From positions 1,385,402 through 1,449,401 of the forward strand of contig NW_019091395.1 in the NCBI RefSeq assembly GCF_001949145.1: a stretch of 64,000 bases of DNA, read 5' to 3'. Below the pieces are notes generated by a model. That model saw nothing but the letters and a program-made list of their open reading frames with translations, was not told where the DNA came from and did no database searches. The DNA is from Acanthaster planci. Taxonomy: Eukaryota; Echinodermata; Asteroidea; Valvatida; Acanthasteridae. Within the stretch, counting starts at the first letter, position 1; every line of letters begins with the position of its first letter. A program made the position numbers and the translations under genes. Positions 50,901-63,034 of the stretch are shown piece after piece.

Positions 50901-53900
50901 NNNNNNNNNNNNNNNNNNNNNNNNNNNNNNNNNNNNNNNNNNNNNNNNNNNNNNNNNNNNNNNNNNNTGGACTGATATCCTACATTTCAACTACATACTT
51001 TCTTGAAGTGAAGCTGGGAGCCCTCGTACCACGAGAACACCTCTGCATCTCTTGTTAGTCCCCTGAGTCCAGCTGCAGCGATGAGGTTGGACACCAGACG
51101 CTTCACTGCGGTGCCAATGATAGGCAGTTTTATGGAGAAGTAGATCAACTGGCCAAAGATGAAATAAAGCCAGTAAGGACTAAACAACCTGCACAAATTC
51201 ACAAATAATACAAAGGAAAACTTGATTTCAGTTTTAAATTTGACAGAAAATTGGATTTAAGCAAACAAATCCTGGATATTTGATGCCATCCCAGCTATTA
51301 ATATCCCTGTGTTCACAACAGAGTTAGAGCCAAATACTTCACAAGTCAGGTTAAGGGTCCAATCAGCAATCTGGAAAAATGTTTGAACTCAGTTGCCCTC
51401 TCTTGTCAGCACAGCTGTGATCAAGTCCATTCTAAGTTAATCACAGGTCAAATCACCAGTCAATCACAAGTCAAATCATTAATCAATCACAGGTCAAATC
51501 ACTACTCAATCACAGGTCAAATCACCAATCATTCAGAGGTCAAATCCCTAGTTGATCACATGTCAAATCAACCTCCAGTAACAGGTCAAAACACCAGTCA
51601 ATTACATGCATATGGTCAAGTCTGGTCATAGGTAATTACAGGGATGACCAATGAATTTCAGGTACACAGTGTGCATTTGTCATAGTTCATTTGAACAGTT
51701 AATGATAAATTTGAGATTGTTAGGAATAAAGATGAGCCATGGATATGTGACAGGTTGATAGAAAAGTCCCCTTCAACCAAACTTCAATTGAAACAGGAGG
51801 TACCTTTGCATTTGGTTTGGAAGAAATATTGCAGAGTGCAAATTCCATTAGTAGAGCCTCACAGACCAGCGGACGTTTATTTACTCAAGAACAACTGTCA
51901 CATCCTGACGTAAGCATGTGTTTTGTGTTGTTTCAAACTGGCTGTACAATATACATGTATCTCCATGCACCAACACGCATGCCAGAAATTCTAATAGAAA
52001 GGCCTTTTGTGGTAAATCATGGGAATTACATCCCTTCTTAGCCAATGACAGAAAGTCAATGTATTTTAGGTACTGCTTGTCCTGTACGCCTGACAAGGAC
52101 TTTAATGTACTTTTTTGTCAAGACACAATGAAGGTTTGGAATTGCTTGTGACTACCAATGGTTTTAAGGTGTTTTGAACTCACACACAATCTGTTTACAT
52201 ACATTGTAGTGTAGTGTATTGTTCTTCTAGTTGTGTGTATAAATTGCACACAACTTCAGAGTGCTGTAAATTTAATAATGATTGGCCTAAAACTTTTATT
52301 ATTTTTAGAAACTCCAAAAAAATCCTAACAATTTTGAAAAAGATATTTGAGGAAAACGCATTTTGAAATTTTATCCCTTGTGGTAATATGTCGCACTTTC
52401 ATAGAATTGCCCATGTTTTTTGATCTTCAAAACCGCGACCTGGGTTGTGTACATTCTTTTACTTTTAAGGAAGAGTGAATGAAAAAATGCAGTGACAAAG
52501 AGGTATGAGTCCTCTAGATGAGTGGTACTCATATCTTCAGTGGTAAGCTTTATGGGTGTACAGTATCAAGGAATTGCTCGTACAAGAAAAGCCAGATTGC
52601 TGGTATAATACCAGAACAAAGTGTTACTGTGGAAAAGTACATTCACACATATTTTTGAAGACTCCCTTACCTGTGTGGTCGAGATCCTGCAGAAGATAGC
52701 AAGCAAATTGACTTTATGCTGCCCTCTAATGCCGGATCCGCAGCCAGCTGGCAAGTCACATGACCTCCCATGGAGTGGCCCACTACTGTGGCAACACTGT
52801 GGGCAAAATGATCACAGGTGGCAAGAGTATGTTTTCAATGCATCCAATGCATTGTGCTTTTGGTCACTTAGCCTCGAGCAAATTTGTAACAAGGGCTTGG
52901 TCACTCACAACCGCTTGGGAATGACTGTGACTACATAATACATGAATATCTATAGATGTAGCAATGATCCTTCAATGTTACATTTGCATTATTTCAAAGA
53001 TTCATTTCAACCCTAAACCCTCCTAAGTATTTTGGCTGAAAACCCAGCCAGATGCATGGAACTGCATCACTAGTCAATGTGGCTTGCCTGTCCAGTGTAA
53101 CAACACCCAACAGGTCTACTGTCCCTAGAGGCCAAGTGGCCTGGGAGTCTGTGGTTGCCAGCCACCAGCAAGATCTAACAGTGACATTAGTCAGTGGGGC
53201 CAGTTCCCATTATCTCAACATGGCCAGTATGTTCGGCTGCTGTTGATTACCCTTTACAAAAATAAAACCCCAGAATTTTCCACCTGCTACATTTTGCTGA
53301 GAATGAGAGGGTTAGCTGGTTAGGGTTCATATTGATGCAAACAATAGACACTGCCAAATATATGTCATGTAAAACATCAAACATAAGGTAGAAATACAGG
53401 TGCACATGTCTTCGGGGAGGGGCAGGGGAAGGGTGATTCCCTCCCCAGGTTCTCAGCTCATGCTTGATCTTTTTGAACCAGACAGACAAACCAGAATTCA
53501 GACAAATTTATTGTGAGTACATCTCTGAAGTTTCAGGTCAATCCAAGACTTGGTTATCATGCCTTACCTTGTTTACATGGAACAGGTGAATATTTTGGGC
53601 CGACCTGTCGTAGGAAAATAGGCATTTTGCAAAAAGAAGATACATCTGATTGTCCCGAAAATGGTGTCAAAATGATGGAGCGGAAAAAGAAATCATTGTG
53701 CTGATTTCGAAAAGAACTTTGTCCCAAAAGTTCATGGGAGTGGTCAGCTAGTATTACCAAACAGCCTGAAGAATTCCAGCCACATTGGCAACTATGCCGC
53801 TGTTGATCTTTCAATTCAACAACGTTTGCCCTAATATGTAGGCCCACGTACATTTGTACATGTGCTGCATCCACAATGCATGCACATGCGCATGGACTTT

Positions 53901-56333
53901 CAAAGGCTTCCAAGCAGATAGTGAACTGTGCAACTACATTCAAAGTACATTGTCAATTTGTGCGTTTTTGACAAGGCCTCACCTTTTGATGCCAATCTTC
54001 TCCAGAAGTCCTTTAATGACCTCAGCCTTGTGTTCGGAGGTGTGGTTGTAAATTCCATCTGGGTCAAGAGCTGTCAGGCCCATCCCTTCAGAAGCGAAAT
54101 TCACACAACTGCTTAATTTTTCCATTCCAGTATTTACGTACTGTACATTGTACATGTACGTCTTGCCTAATGTCACTGCATTGGTCTGGGAGAGATAAAC
54201 ATATCTACCTTGCTTATATTGTATGCATATTTGAATGATCTCATAAAAGATATAGGCATAGTTTGCCCAATCAGATTATCACCTTGCATGTTCTTGTAAT
54301 GTACATGTACATACAATAGCGACTCAGTGTCAACGATGCATGTACAAGACCTTCTCTCAAAAAAGTATGTTAACAGTAGCAGTACATGCAACAGGGCTTC
54401 CTTCTCCGGCTTGTCCTGTGTCAGGCTTGAAGTCTGCGATATATTCTAAATCTGGAGGTGCAGGGTACCAGCCTCTATTTTTAGTGTCTCTTGTACATAT
54501 TGCCTGTCAAGCGACATTACAACTCAAGAAAAACGTAGGCCACATCCAAAAATGGGCCTCAAGAGAGTATGGCAAGATCTATTGTCTGCATGTCTCTGTG
54601 TATGGTATTTCCAATAGAGGGAAGACCTAGATCTAGCTCTAGACAACAGATTCAGATGCAGCCTACATGTACATGTACAGTACATGTTTCATACATCCTG
54701 TCACCTTGCTAGGCTACAGAGCGCTCTCTTTGGTGCACGCTTTTCACAAACTGAAACTGTACCTGGCATGTTTGGAATGATGACCCTGTAACCCTTTGAT
54801 GTCAAACCCTCTACAACGTGTCTGTACGCTTTGTGAGTGGCCGGTGCCCCGTGCACACAGACAATGACTGGATCAGTTGGTGACCCTTCATCAGCATACA
54901 CCACCTGCAGTTATGGAGAGGAAAGGAATACTGAGACTAGGACTGCGCCAATTATTCCAATATTTGGATATTCCACCTACCAAACAATGAATATGCAAAG
55001 ATACATTTTCAAGATTGAATACTCAGAGACTAAAATCAATGAAATAAAGACAGGGGAAATGCATTTTTACAATGCATATGGTTGTAACATTCTATTCAAA
55101 AAGCATACTTTAAGGTGGTACAAGTAAACCTAAAGGAGCTGGATGTATGCACAGGCCCAACAGTGACGCCAAAAATGAGTTTTTCCAATAAGATTTGCTT
55201 TTGTTCACTTTTGTAGAAACATGACTATTTAGTTTCTGGTTTTCATGAATGTTTGAATATTCGATCAAATTGAAGGTCCAGTAATTGAATATTGAACTAT
55301 TCAAGTGGACTTAGCCTTAACAAAGGTGCAACTAATCACACACAGTGGTGCCTTCTAGGGGAAAAATACAAATGTGAATGTACATGTATCAACAAAAAGG
55401 CAGATTTTTGAAATTTAGCGGTACATCTACACAGGAATGGGAAAAAACGTTAATAATAATCCTTTAATGAAAAGTGTGAGAGTACAGTGCAGTGCAGAAC
55501 AACCAACAGACCAATGAATTGAACATGAACATACACTGCTGATATGGGAATTGACACCTTCTCATAGTCTCTAGGGGTAATCCTAGCTTGTAAAACCCTC
55601 TCCATGCCCAGGGATAAAAAATGGGTGACATGCCCAAAAGGCAGATTTGAGGCACAGATTGTCAAATGCTGGGTGTTCTAAATTTCTGCTTCAATTTGCT
55701 GGCACTATGGAAATACCATTAGACTTTTCCTTCAAATCTCTGACAGCCTACAGTAATTTTGTCCTGCATGTTCTAATTTGTTTTTTTCCCCTTTTTTTAC
55801 CTAACTGGAACTGTGCAATGCAATTAGCCAGAGTGATCCTTTCAAGCTCCTGCTGACTTGCTGAGTATTTTTGTCTACAATTAAAATACGTGTCAGCCCC
55901 TTCCTAGCAAAATCTGTGAAACTGATGATATCCCTGTTGGTGCTATCTGAATCTATGTTGCCATTGTACAATATTACGGAAGGATATAACATTTAATTCA
56001 ACATCGTTAAGATTCCAGGAGAAAGTTTAAATGTTACATTGATCTATGCGCAAAAGCTGCTGGATTTTTTATATTTTGCTGTCCTAAATTTCTTTTCTTA
56101 GTTGATTTAGTGTTGGGTAAGTGATCCAAATGCCAGCAGGCATGAATAAATGAAATAAATTGAGAATGAATAAATGAGATCCATACAATGTATGTAAAGC
56201 TGTAAACAGGTACATTAATTAATACCTGAAATGATGTTCCTAGTGCATCTACCTCCTCTGTCTGCAAGGTGAAGCTGTAAGGTGACTTTGCCCCAGCGCC
56301 ATCTCTGCTACTAGAGGCAGGTGGTGCAGACAT
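47938..56333 (-). CDS. Alpha/beta hydrolase, DUF1057-like, complete seven-exon gene
   Basis: Exons: 56226-56333, 54763-54904, 53983-54085, 52671-52796, 50999-51188, 49187-49364 and 47938-48059. They sum to 969 bases, 322 residues plus stop, with all phases matching and all sites GT-AG. The fold is a serine hydrolase: oxyanion-hole loop VCVHGAP (His54-Pro57), nucleophile elbow VVGHSMGG (Ser126), probable acid Asp246 in SSNDKFVE, and His297 in GTHMVHYVYP near the C-terminus. Residues 161-185 are hydrophobic and fit a cap domain or membrane contact. The GSPTDPVIVCVHGAPATH start resembles Pfam DUF1057, a family without known substrate; that name is from memory of the family. The start is taken as MSAPP; an in-frame ATG six codons earlier (56351) is less likely. 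No signal peptide, so probably cytosolic. An N gap lies in the sixth intron interval; since phases on both sides are 0, no missing exon is required, but an exon of a multiple of three bases could be hidden there. Confidence 0.93.
50425..50967. other. Assembly gap (543 N)
   Basis: The run of N lies between hydrolase exons five and six. The donor at 50998 is only 31 bases from the gap, and the gap is intronic on present evidence. Confidence 0.99.
51439..51599 (+). repeat. 23-bp minisatellite, seven units
   Basis: Seven consecutive 23-bp units start at 51439, 51462, 51485, 51508, 51531, 51554 and 51577, with consensus AATCACAGGTCAAATCACCA followed by a variable GTC/ATC. The first four are closest and later ones decay. 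Five of the seven carry AGGTCA and the other two AAGTCA or ATGTCA. It lies in the intron between hydrolase exons four and five. It explains the Ser/Gln/Asn-rich plus-strand frame at 51383-51631, which is not a gene. Confidence 0.9.
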
Positions 56334-57037
56334 CTTGACAATAATAAACAAAAACTACAACAACGACTGCTGCTAGATGTGATGAGGTGAGGAGAGCTGG
56401 CACGGCATAAGGCTGGGAGAATGGCAGGTGTTGTGACAAGGATGGAGTGAACAGCAGTTCTCAGACAAGTGATTCACTAGTCACCACCTCCTTTGAAAAT
56501 GAAAAAGAAGAATCCCATGAGAGCTGTCCTGAGGTACAGGCATGAAGTACTCTTGAAAATTGGCTGAAGAGTGTTTTTTAGATATGAAATTAAACTTCTT
56601 TTTTTCAAAATTAGTTTTTATGTGCCAATTTCTCGTTTTTCGCATGACGATGACCACATTGTAAATTTCATGGTGCATCAAATTGACATGACTGTGCATG
56701 CGTTGGGCTTGTGGGCCAACGCCACAGGGCAACTGACTGTCTAGACCACTGACGATATTGACTTAACAATTTTCAGAGGCAGGGGATGGAATGTAGTTTT
56801 CATGCAACCCTCTCTTACAAAAACAGCCCCAAATCAAAACCATGAAACATTTCCTCAGATTTATGTGGTTCAAAGTGTAAGTCTTCTCTAGACTATGTAT
56901 AAACTACAAAATCTGATAATTTAGAGATTTGCAAGTCCTACATGGTTCATGCCATCCATACCTTCACACTGAATGCTGCACTGATATGGCGCACGCAAAA
57001 TTACATCCCGTGATTTTCATCCCGTAATTGTATAGCA

Positions 57038-57189
57038 TAGAGTGCCAAAGATAATGTGTATGTCATGCATACATGTGTGTAATTAAAGCCATTAGCGCAA
57101 GAAGCAGCCCATGAACCAACACACATGGGTACTCCATTCGTTTGCACTACACTTCCTGGTTCAAAATGACATCACAATTCCATACTCTA
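57038..57189 (+). repeat. MITE copy 2 (same family as 1301-1443)
   Basis: The left end is TAGAGTGCCAAAG and the right end is CATACTCTA, with TA flanks. The interior shares with copy 1 GTCAT-C-ACA, TGAACCAA, GGGTACTCCATTC-TTTG and CTGGTTC-AAATGA, at about 70-75 percent identity by eye. No reading frame. It lies upstream of the hydrolase gene. Confidence 0.7.
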
Positions 57190-57353
57190 TCATAGTTACA
57201 TGTAGTCTCTAATCTAGTTATACGCCCTCTAGATAAGTTGATTAACATCTATGACGGTTACCCAAGAACTGCAGGGTTATAGACATTCACCACTCTCCAA
57301 CATGGGAGCACAGCAGACGTCGAGCCGCCAGTTCTGGGGGTACATGACAATAT

Positions 57354-57458
57354 CCATGGTAAAGTCATAGGTCCCTCATTTCGCCACTTACTGTGAAAAC
57401 CAAAGACACTTAACAACAGGTGGCGAAATGAGGAGGACCTGGCAATTTTACCATATGG
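57354..57458. repeat. Imperfect hairpin element, arms about 42 bp
   Basis: ATGGTAAAGTCATAGGTCCC then TCATTTCGCCACTTACTG on the left pairs with ACAGGTGGCGAAATGAGGAG and GACCTGGCAATTTTACCAT on the right around a loop of about 20 bases. The arms agree at roughly 75-80 percent. It is probably a small MITE-type insertion near the 5' end of the hydrolase gene. A structured RNA is possible but unsupported. Confidence 0.65.
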
Positions 57459-60400
57459 TCCCAGTCTACAGACATTAGTCATAATCAGAATGAGTTCTAT
57501 ATTACATGGATAACACAAATTTTACCATAAAACACGCCTAGGCCTAAAATGTTATAGGCCTAACAGCTGTCAGAAAGCGATAATATGCCCCAAAACATGA
57601 AATTAATCTGAGAAAATTCTGAAGCATTTACTTAGCAAACAGTTCAGGCCTAGATTTTTCAGACAAGTGTGTTCGCCTGCATGACATGCAAAGCCCTATA
57701 ACGCAGCTCTTTCTGAACACGTTAGTGTGTACATTGTATTTGCAGGCCTATTCCCCAGTATAGTACTAGTAGTCAGGTAGTGAGTGGAACATGTACAGTG
57801 TACAATGTATGTACATGTACATGTAGGCCTACATAAACATGCAGGAAATTCTGAACAAAGATCGTCATAGCGCCGCGTAGGATCTTTGATACTGACTATG
57901 GTCGTGGTTAATAAATGAATAGCTCACCAGCATTTAGAGTTTCAGTTACTCAAGCCAATACTGTACCTCTTAGTACCTACCCGACGATATTAGCTTGGAA
58001 TAATGCCATAATAGGAAGGTCATCGTTCATCCTGATAATGTACATGTACATGCAGTAGACAGGCCTAGGTCTACACCGAAATGCACAAAATAATGCTAGC
58101 GCCAGCTCACGCTTCAAGTACGTGTATACTCCCGCCGGCCCAGAAGTACGAGCCTAATTTTCCATTAATAAACCACGGGCATTGCTTCAAATGTGGGAAC
58201 TTGAACAAAATGGGGCTCCTCGAAAAAAGCTGGAAAATACCTCAGAATTGACCCTCTCCAGTCGCTGATGGATTGCCAGTTTGCTGCCGTTGACTTACAC
58301 TGGCGTAACCACGTAACTACGGAGCAGCTCATTTTCTTGTGATGCCGCTTAAAAAAACATTCGTGCACCTCATCAGCGGGTGCCTCGCGGAAATTAAGCA
58401 CTAGTTACGCCGAGCCACACACTGCTGTCGAGTGCTTAAATTTGCAACACCCGGCGAAGAGCTCTTGCCTGGGATATGGGTGTGGACAACCATAAAAACC
58501 AGGATAAAACTAACGGGGAAAGTTTAAATCCACAAACGGTCTTGGGACAAAAAGCAATAGAAAGAGAGATATGGCCAATGGGCGGACTGAAACAAAATCA
58601 CGTCATATTATTGAGGCAATTTTTCTTCAACTTCAGGAAATAAATCTAGCCATAAATGCCTACATTACCTTGCTTTTAAACCTCCGTTATATGATATTGA
58701 GACATAACATTCATATATGTGTAAAGATTGAAAACATGGATTTTTTGCTCAATGGGATGGTATTCAAGTTTATTTCTACAAAAATTCAGTGATGTTAACA
58801 GATTAGCTACAGATTAACTTGTCTGTTGTGACCCTTCTATGTTTAACATAACCTTCAACAAACCCAAGCCTTAAAAAATATTTTTAGAAAAATAAGTCAG
58901 TTTTTATCTTGTAATCATTTATGCCTCAAAACTGTCAAAAAGGCAACAAAACTTGACACAGAAAAGTGAGTTTGTTTTGACATGCCGCCATGATTGCATT
59001 ATACATGGAGCCCTCCTATATATGAAAAAACAAGCGAGCAAAAAACCCAACAAACAAACAGATCATATTACAAACATATATCTTCATGATTTAAAGCTTG
59101 AAATATAATTAAAATGTGGCAAGGAAACACAAAACAAACGGACAAAAAGAAAACAGCAGCAAGCATATGTGGCATACAAAGATGTCTATCTGGCTTATTG
59201 CACGTAAGTGGACTAAACTTCTTGAGAACTACATGTTTTTCAGTTAAAACTTATACATGTTTAAGTTACCATATAATAAAAGATAGAAGCTAAGACTGTT
59301 GAAAAATTGTTGTGTTGAACAATCAAACTTGTTTAGATCATTTACAATTACCTACATGGATAACCTCGATACAGTTTTAAAACTAATGTTACAAAGATTT
59401 GTGTTGTGTACATGTAACTAACACACAATGTCATACACTATTTACATTGTATATCGTTGATACATGTCAAACATAATAACATACACAACTGGGTGAATAA
59501 ATTAAGTATTACATACCAAATCTTTACAATTTCACAAATAGATAGTTATCACAAATGTGCAGCACCTGTGGCTAGGCCAATCTTCGGTGTCTCTGTACAG
59601 GATTACTCCAAAAATAATGTTGCAATTAAAAATTCAGCAAGAACTAGAGAAAAAAGGAGATGAGAATACCAAAGCAACAGCGGACTGAATGAGTTGATTT
59701 CATTAAACAATTGTCTTGCATTTTATTGAGTTAAAAATTAATTAGAAGACCTTCTCGTACAACTCACATCCAGACCACTCAAGGTAAAACTTTTGTAAAT
59801 TTGATAATTTTGTTTTCCTTCAAAGTGTGTTCTTTACAAATGAAATGTAACCACTTTCCAAACGGATGCTCAAAACTCTCTTAGAAGATCTTGGGTCTTT
59901 ATTTGACAACCAGAATTTGGTTACTGCTGTGGTGCCAAGCTGGGTGTCACTGGCAGGCATATTGCATGCACATGTTCTTGCCTTACGGCCAGTAGAACAC
60001 TGCAACTCAACAAAACTGCTCAAAGATAGGTCGAAGAGCATGTAAGACATACACCTGAATGTCACTATTCAGTTTGAGGCATGGGAATCAGAGTAAGAAT
60101 ACGATCGTCTCTAATGAGTAATACTGAAAAAGTAGGCAAAAGAAAGCCCTCTTCATTGTTGCATGCAGCTCACAATCGTGTCCACCTTTTCATAACAACC
60201 CAAAAAGTTGGTAATAACTTCGGTATCCAATAAGACTTAACTTTTCGTGTGTAACGGCACTGACCAATAGGAAACTCATCTTCACTTGCTCTAAAACACA
60301 ACAGTGCACGGTTGTTAGTCTTGTGGTCAATCATATCTCTACCCAATATACAAATTAAGTATATCTCAACATATTCTGAAACTACGATAGCACTGTGGTG

Positions 60401-60760
60401 GACAATGTCAGCTCATCAACCTGGTAGTTCAAATGGTAACCTGTAGCTCCTGACCAGATTTTGCGATACAACATGTGTGCATGGCTACAGGTACATGTAA
60501 ATCCTCAGACAACCATGTCTTGCTGCCTGGCTGCCAAGACTATTAGCCTTCACGGCTCACCGGTCATCACAGTTTGGACGATGTCCAATTGCATTCACTT
60601 GTAGTCATAACCCTCATGCAAGGAATGCAATGCTGTACTTTCTGTACCGGAATGGAGTTTATGAGAAGACACAGAAGGCTGACAGCTGCCGTTTAATACT
60701 TATTTGGCAGTCGTTGCATTGTAAGTGCTGAATGACCACTGACTCACTGAAACGCTGGAC

Positions 60761-63034
60761 TCAATCAAACGACACCGCTTCCCATTCTTCCACCTGCTGC
60801 CTGCTCGCTTGTGGATTCCCTCCTCTTCGTTGCTCCTTGCTGTCAGCGATGCTCATCAGGTAAGCTGTCATCTCGTCAGCGTCGGGTTTGTCCGGGAGTG
60901 CCCACAGGTCTTTGGCATTGCCCATGTCATCCATGCACATGGGACAGGTATTGTGTTGCTTTCTCCTGCAACAGTTTAGGATGGAAAAGAAAGCTGGACT
61001 GAAGCGACTGTTTAAAATGGAATATCATGTAACCATAATCTGGGGTGGATTTAGAGGGGGGCCCATTGGGTATGCCCCCTCTTCCCACCTGCAAGATAAT
61101 GAATTTTAAATTGACTCCAGTGGGTTGTGTCATGGGTTTTGCACAGCGCTCTGGCGTTTGACCCTCCCAGTGTGCTCCATGCCCCCCCTTCCCTGGATCC
61201 CACCCTGATAATCGCCCAAAAGTTTAGGTAACATGCAAAAGCAAGTGACTGTCACAGGCACGCCTGCATGGATGATGCCTCACCAGTCTTCAATGCACAG
61301 CTGACAGTAGGTGTGGGTGCAGCTCAGGACTATGTCGGCCTTCTTCTCCATGCAAATGCAACAATCCCCTTCATCGATGGACTCAAGGGAGACTTGCTCC
61401 ACACTGCCAATAAAGCCACACAAGGACAAGGATTAATTGGCCAAATACAGTGGCATGGGTTACTTATTTCCTGACTGTAGACCTGAAGCATTGAGATTAA
61501 ATTGCAGTACCACAATGCTTTGCTCTTTTGCATCTTATTTGATGTTCCTGTGGCACTATAGGACCTACTATTGTGCTAACAACTTCAAAGTCAAGAGGCA
61601 AAAAAAACGGATGAAGCCTGAGACAGAGACAAAGTTGAGTACTGAAAAACAGCCCTGGTTGCAAAATGCAGATGTTTGGATCATAACCTTGCACTTAACA
61701 AAGGTGCTACAGTGATTGCCATGTGATAATAGTTCATGTGTCATAATGCCTTCTGTTCCCTCCGTTTGCCTTGCAACCAAGATTCTGCTGATACATATTT
61801 CTATGTTTATAAGTGTATTCATCTTTAGCAATAGCTATGAATTTCTATAGCACAAAGTTGGCAAAATTTCCTTTTTCTGGAGAGAAGGAATGCAGGGGTT
61901 TGTTTTGTTTATTTATAGTTAACTGAATGAAAAACTTAGGTAAAAACTAAAATTATGGTAAAGCATACATTCCAGGTTTATCATTGGACAGTTGGCACAG
62001 TTTCACTGACAAAAAATCGCTTTTCTTAGAACAAATAGGGTAAAATGTCGGAAAACAATAATGACATCTCCAGAGGAAACCTACGTTGCAAATATTGTTG
62101 ATACCTCCAGCCAACCACCTGGCGTCCTTGACTGTGGTTGGTCATCCTCCTCCAATTCACCTAGCTCCTCCCTGCCTTCTGCCCCTGATGCTTCTTCCTC
62201 TGGAGCCCTGTCCAGGCCGCACGTACACCTCGCCGCGTCATCGTTACCACCTCCTGATGCTGCGTCCTTGCAGGCTTCGCTTGTGTTCAGTCGATCTTCA
62301 ATACTCTGGCACTGTTGCATGATACTGTCGTAGACTTGCACGAACTGTCGGAGTGTCATTGTCCGCGTAGATTCACACTTGTCATCACCATACATCATCT
62401 GCAGAAAACAAGGCACAATCTGGTGTATTAACGTCACTGGGTACATCAAAACCAGGGTAAGAAGGCAGCATTTCAGAAGGAGAGAAAACATGCTGGAGTA
62501 ACTCAACCAATTCCAAGGAATTTCTCAAAACCACCACTGAATAACAAATATGGACACATACATTTGTTTAATGTGGCAAGTTGACATTTTCTCAACTGAT
62601 CTACAAAGAGTTTTTCTTGACTTCTGGAGAGGAGAATCGCCATGGGTGTCAAGATGAGGGGGAAGGAAGAGGTCCCCCCCCAAAAAAAGAGAAAAAAGGG
62701 GAGCATAGAAAGAGATATTAAAAAATGAAATGGCATGAAAATAATCAATTTGCTTGAAAAAAAATTGAAATTAACCTTGTCATACTATTAACAGCTTCAG
62801 GTTGACAAGTAGATGTATCTCTCTCTTTTATCAATGGGGAATTCTAAGAAGAGGGGGTCGGGCAGATGGGTACAGACTACCTCTTCTGGTTCCTTCTCAC
62901 AGTTTCTAGCCTCAAATAAATACAAAATGCACAGACATACCTTGCAACACTGAATCCTGACACGAGACTTCCAAAGTATTGTTGTGCAGTCAGTCCCTGG
63001 AATGATGCTGAAGATGAGGTACCTGCCTTTGGAG
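60761..63034 (-). CDS. RNF141: RNF141-like RING finger E3 ligase, 3' four exons (partial)
   Basis: Exons on the minus strand: 62941-63034, 62105-62398, 61284-61396 and 60761-60965, stop at 60761-60763. The first reads KGRYLIFSIIPGTDC...WKSRVRIQCCK, like the LLFEVQPGSDSS...WKVVVRVVCTK region of vertebrate RNF141 (ZNF230). The second has TRTMTLRQFVQVYDSI, matching SRIMNLYQFIQLYKDI, then an acidic low-complexity linker longer than in vertebrates. The third and fourth encode a C3HC4 RING: CCICMEKKADIVLSCTHTYC, QLC and TCPMC. The end (LPDKPDADEMTAYLMSIAD) matches the family tail. RNF141 is a RING E3 ubiquitin ligase candidate with testis-biased expression in mammals. The RING acceptor at 61396 was chosen for phase and family spacing; an alternative exists. 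The N-terminal exons (about the first 55-60 residues) were not found up to 64000. Confidence 0.9.

Larger units (their letters stand above)
56334..60760. other. 5' flank of hydrolase gene and 3' flank of RNF141-like gene
   Basis: No supported gene. The stretch contains MITE copy 2 (57038-57189), a hairpin element (57354-57458), several ACATGTACATGT palindromes near 57790 and 58036, and AT-rich sequence from 58600 that may be the long 3' UTR of the RNF141-like gene. A 78-codon minus-strand frame at 58165-58401 has no recognised domain. Confidence 0.5.

Noticed and set aside
50194-51058. Frames of 200-270 codons around the second N run
   Set aside because: Undefined bases again; the true coding exon there is 50999-51188 on the minus strand.
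51383-51631. 82-codon Ser/Gln/Asn-rich repeat protein
   Set aside because: It is the translation of a 23-bp minisatellite; the period is not a multiple of three, so no constant peptide repeat is kept.
58165-58401. 78-codon frame, minus strand, with Cys/His/Trp residues
   Set aside because: Cys and His spacing fits no zinc-finger class I know, and no splice structure is visible; possibly a dispersed repeat.
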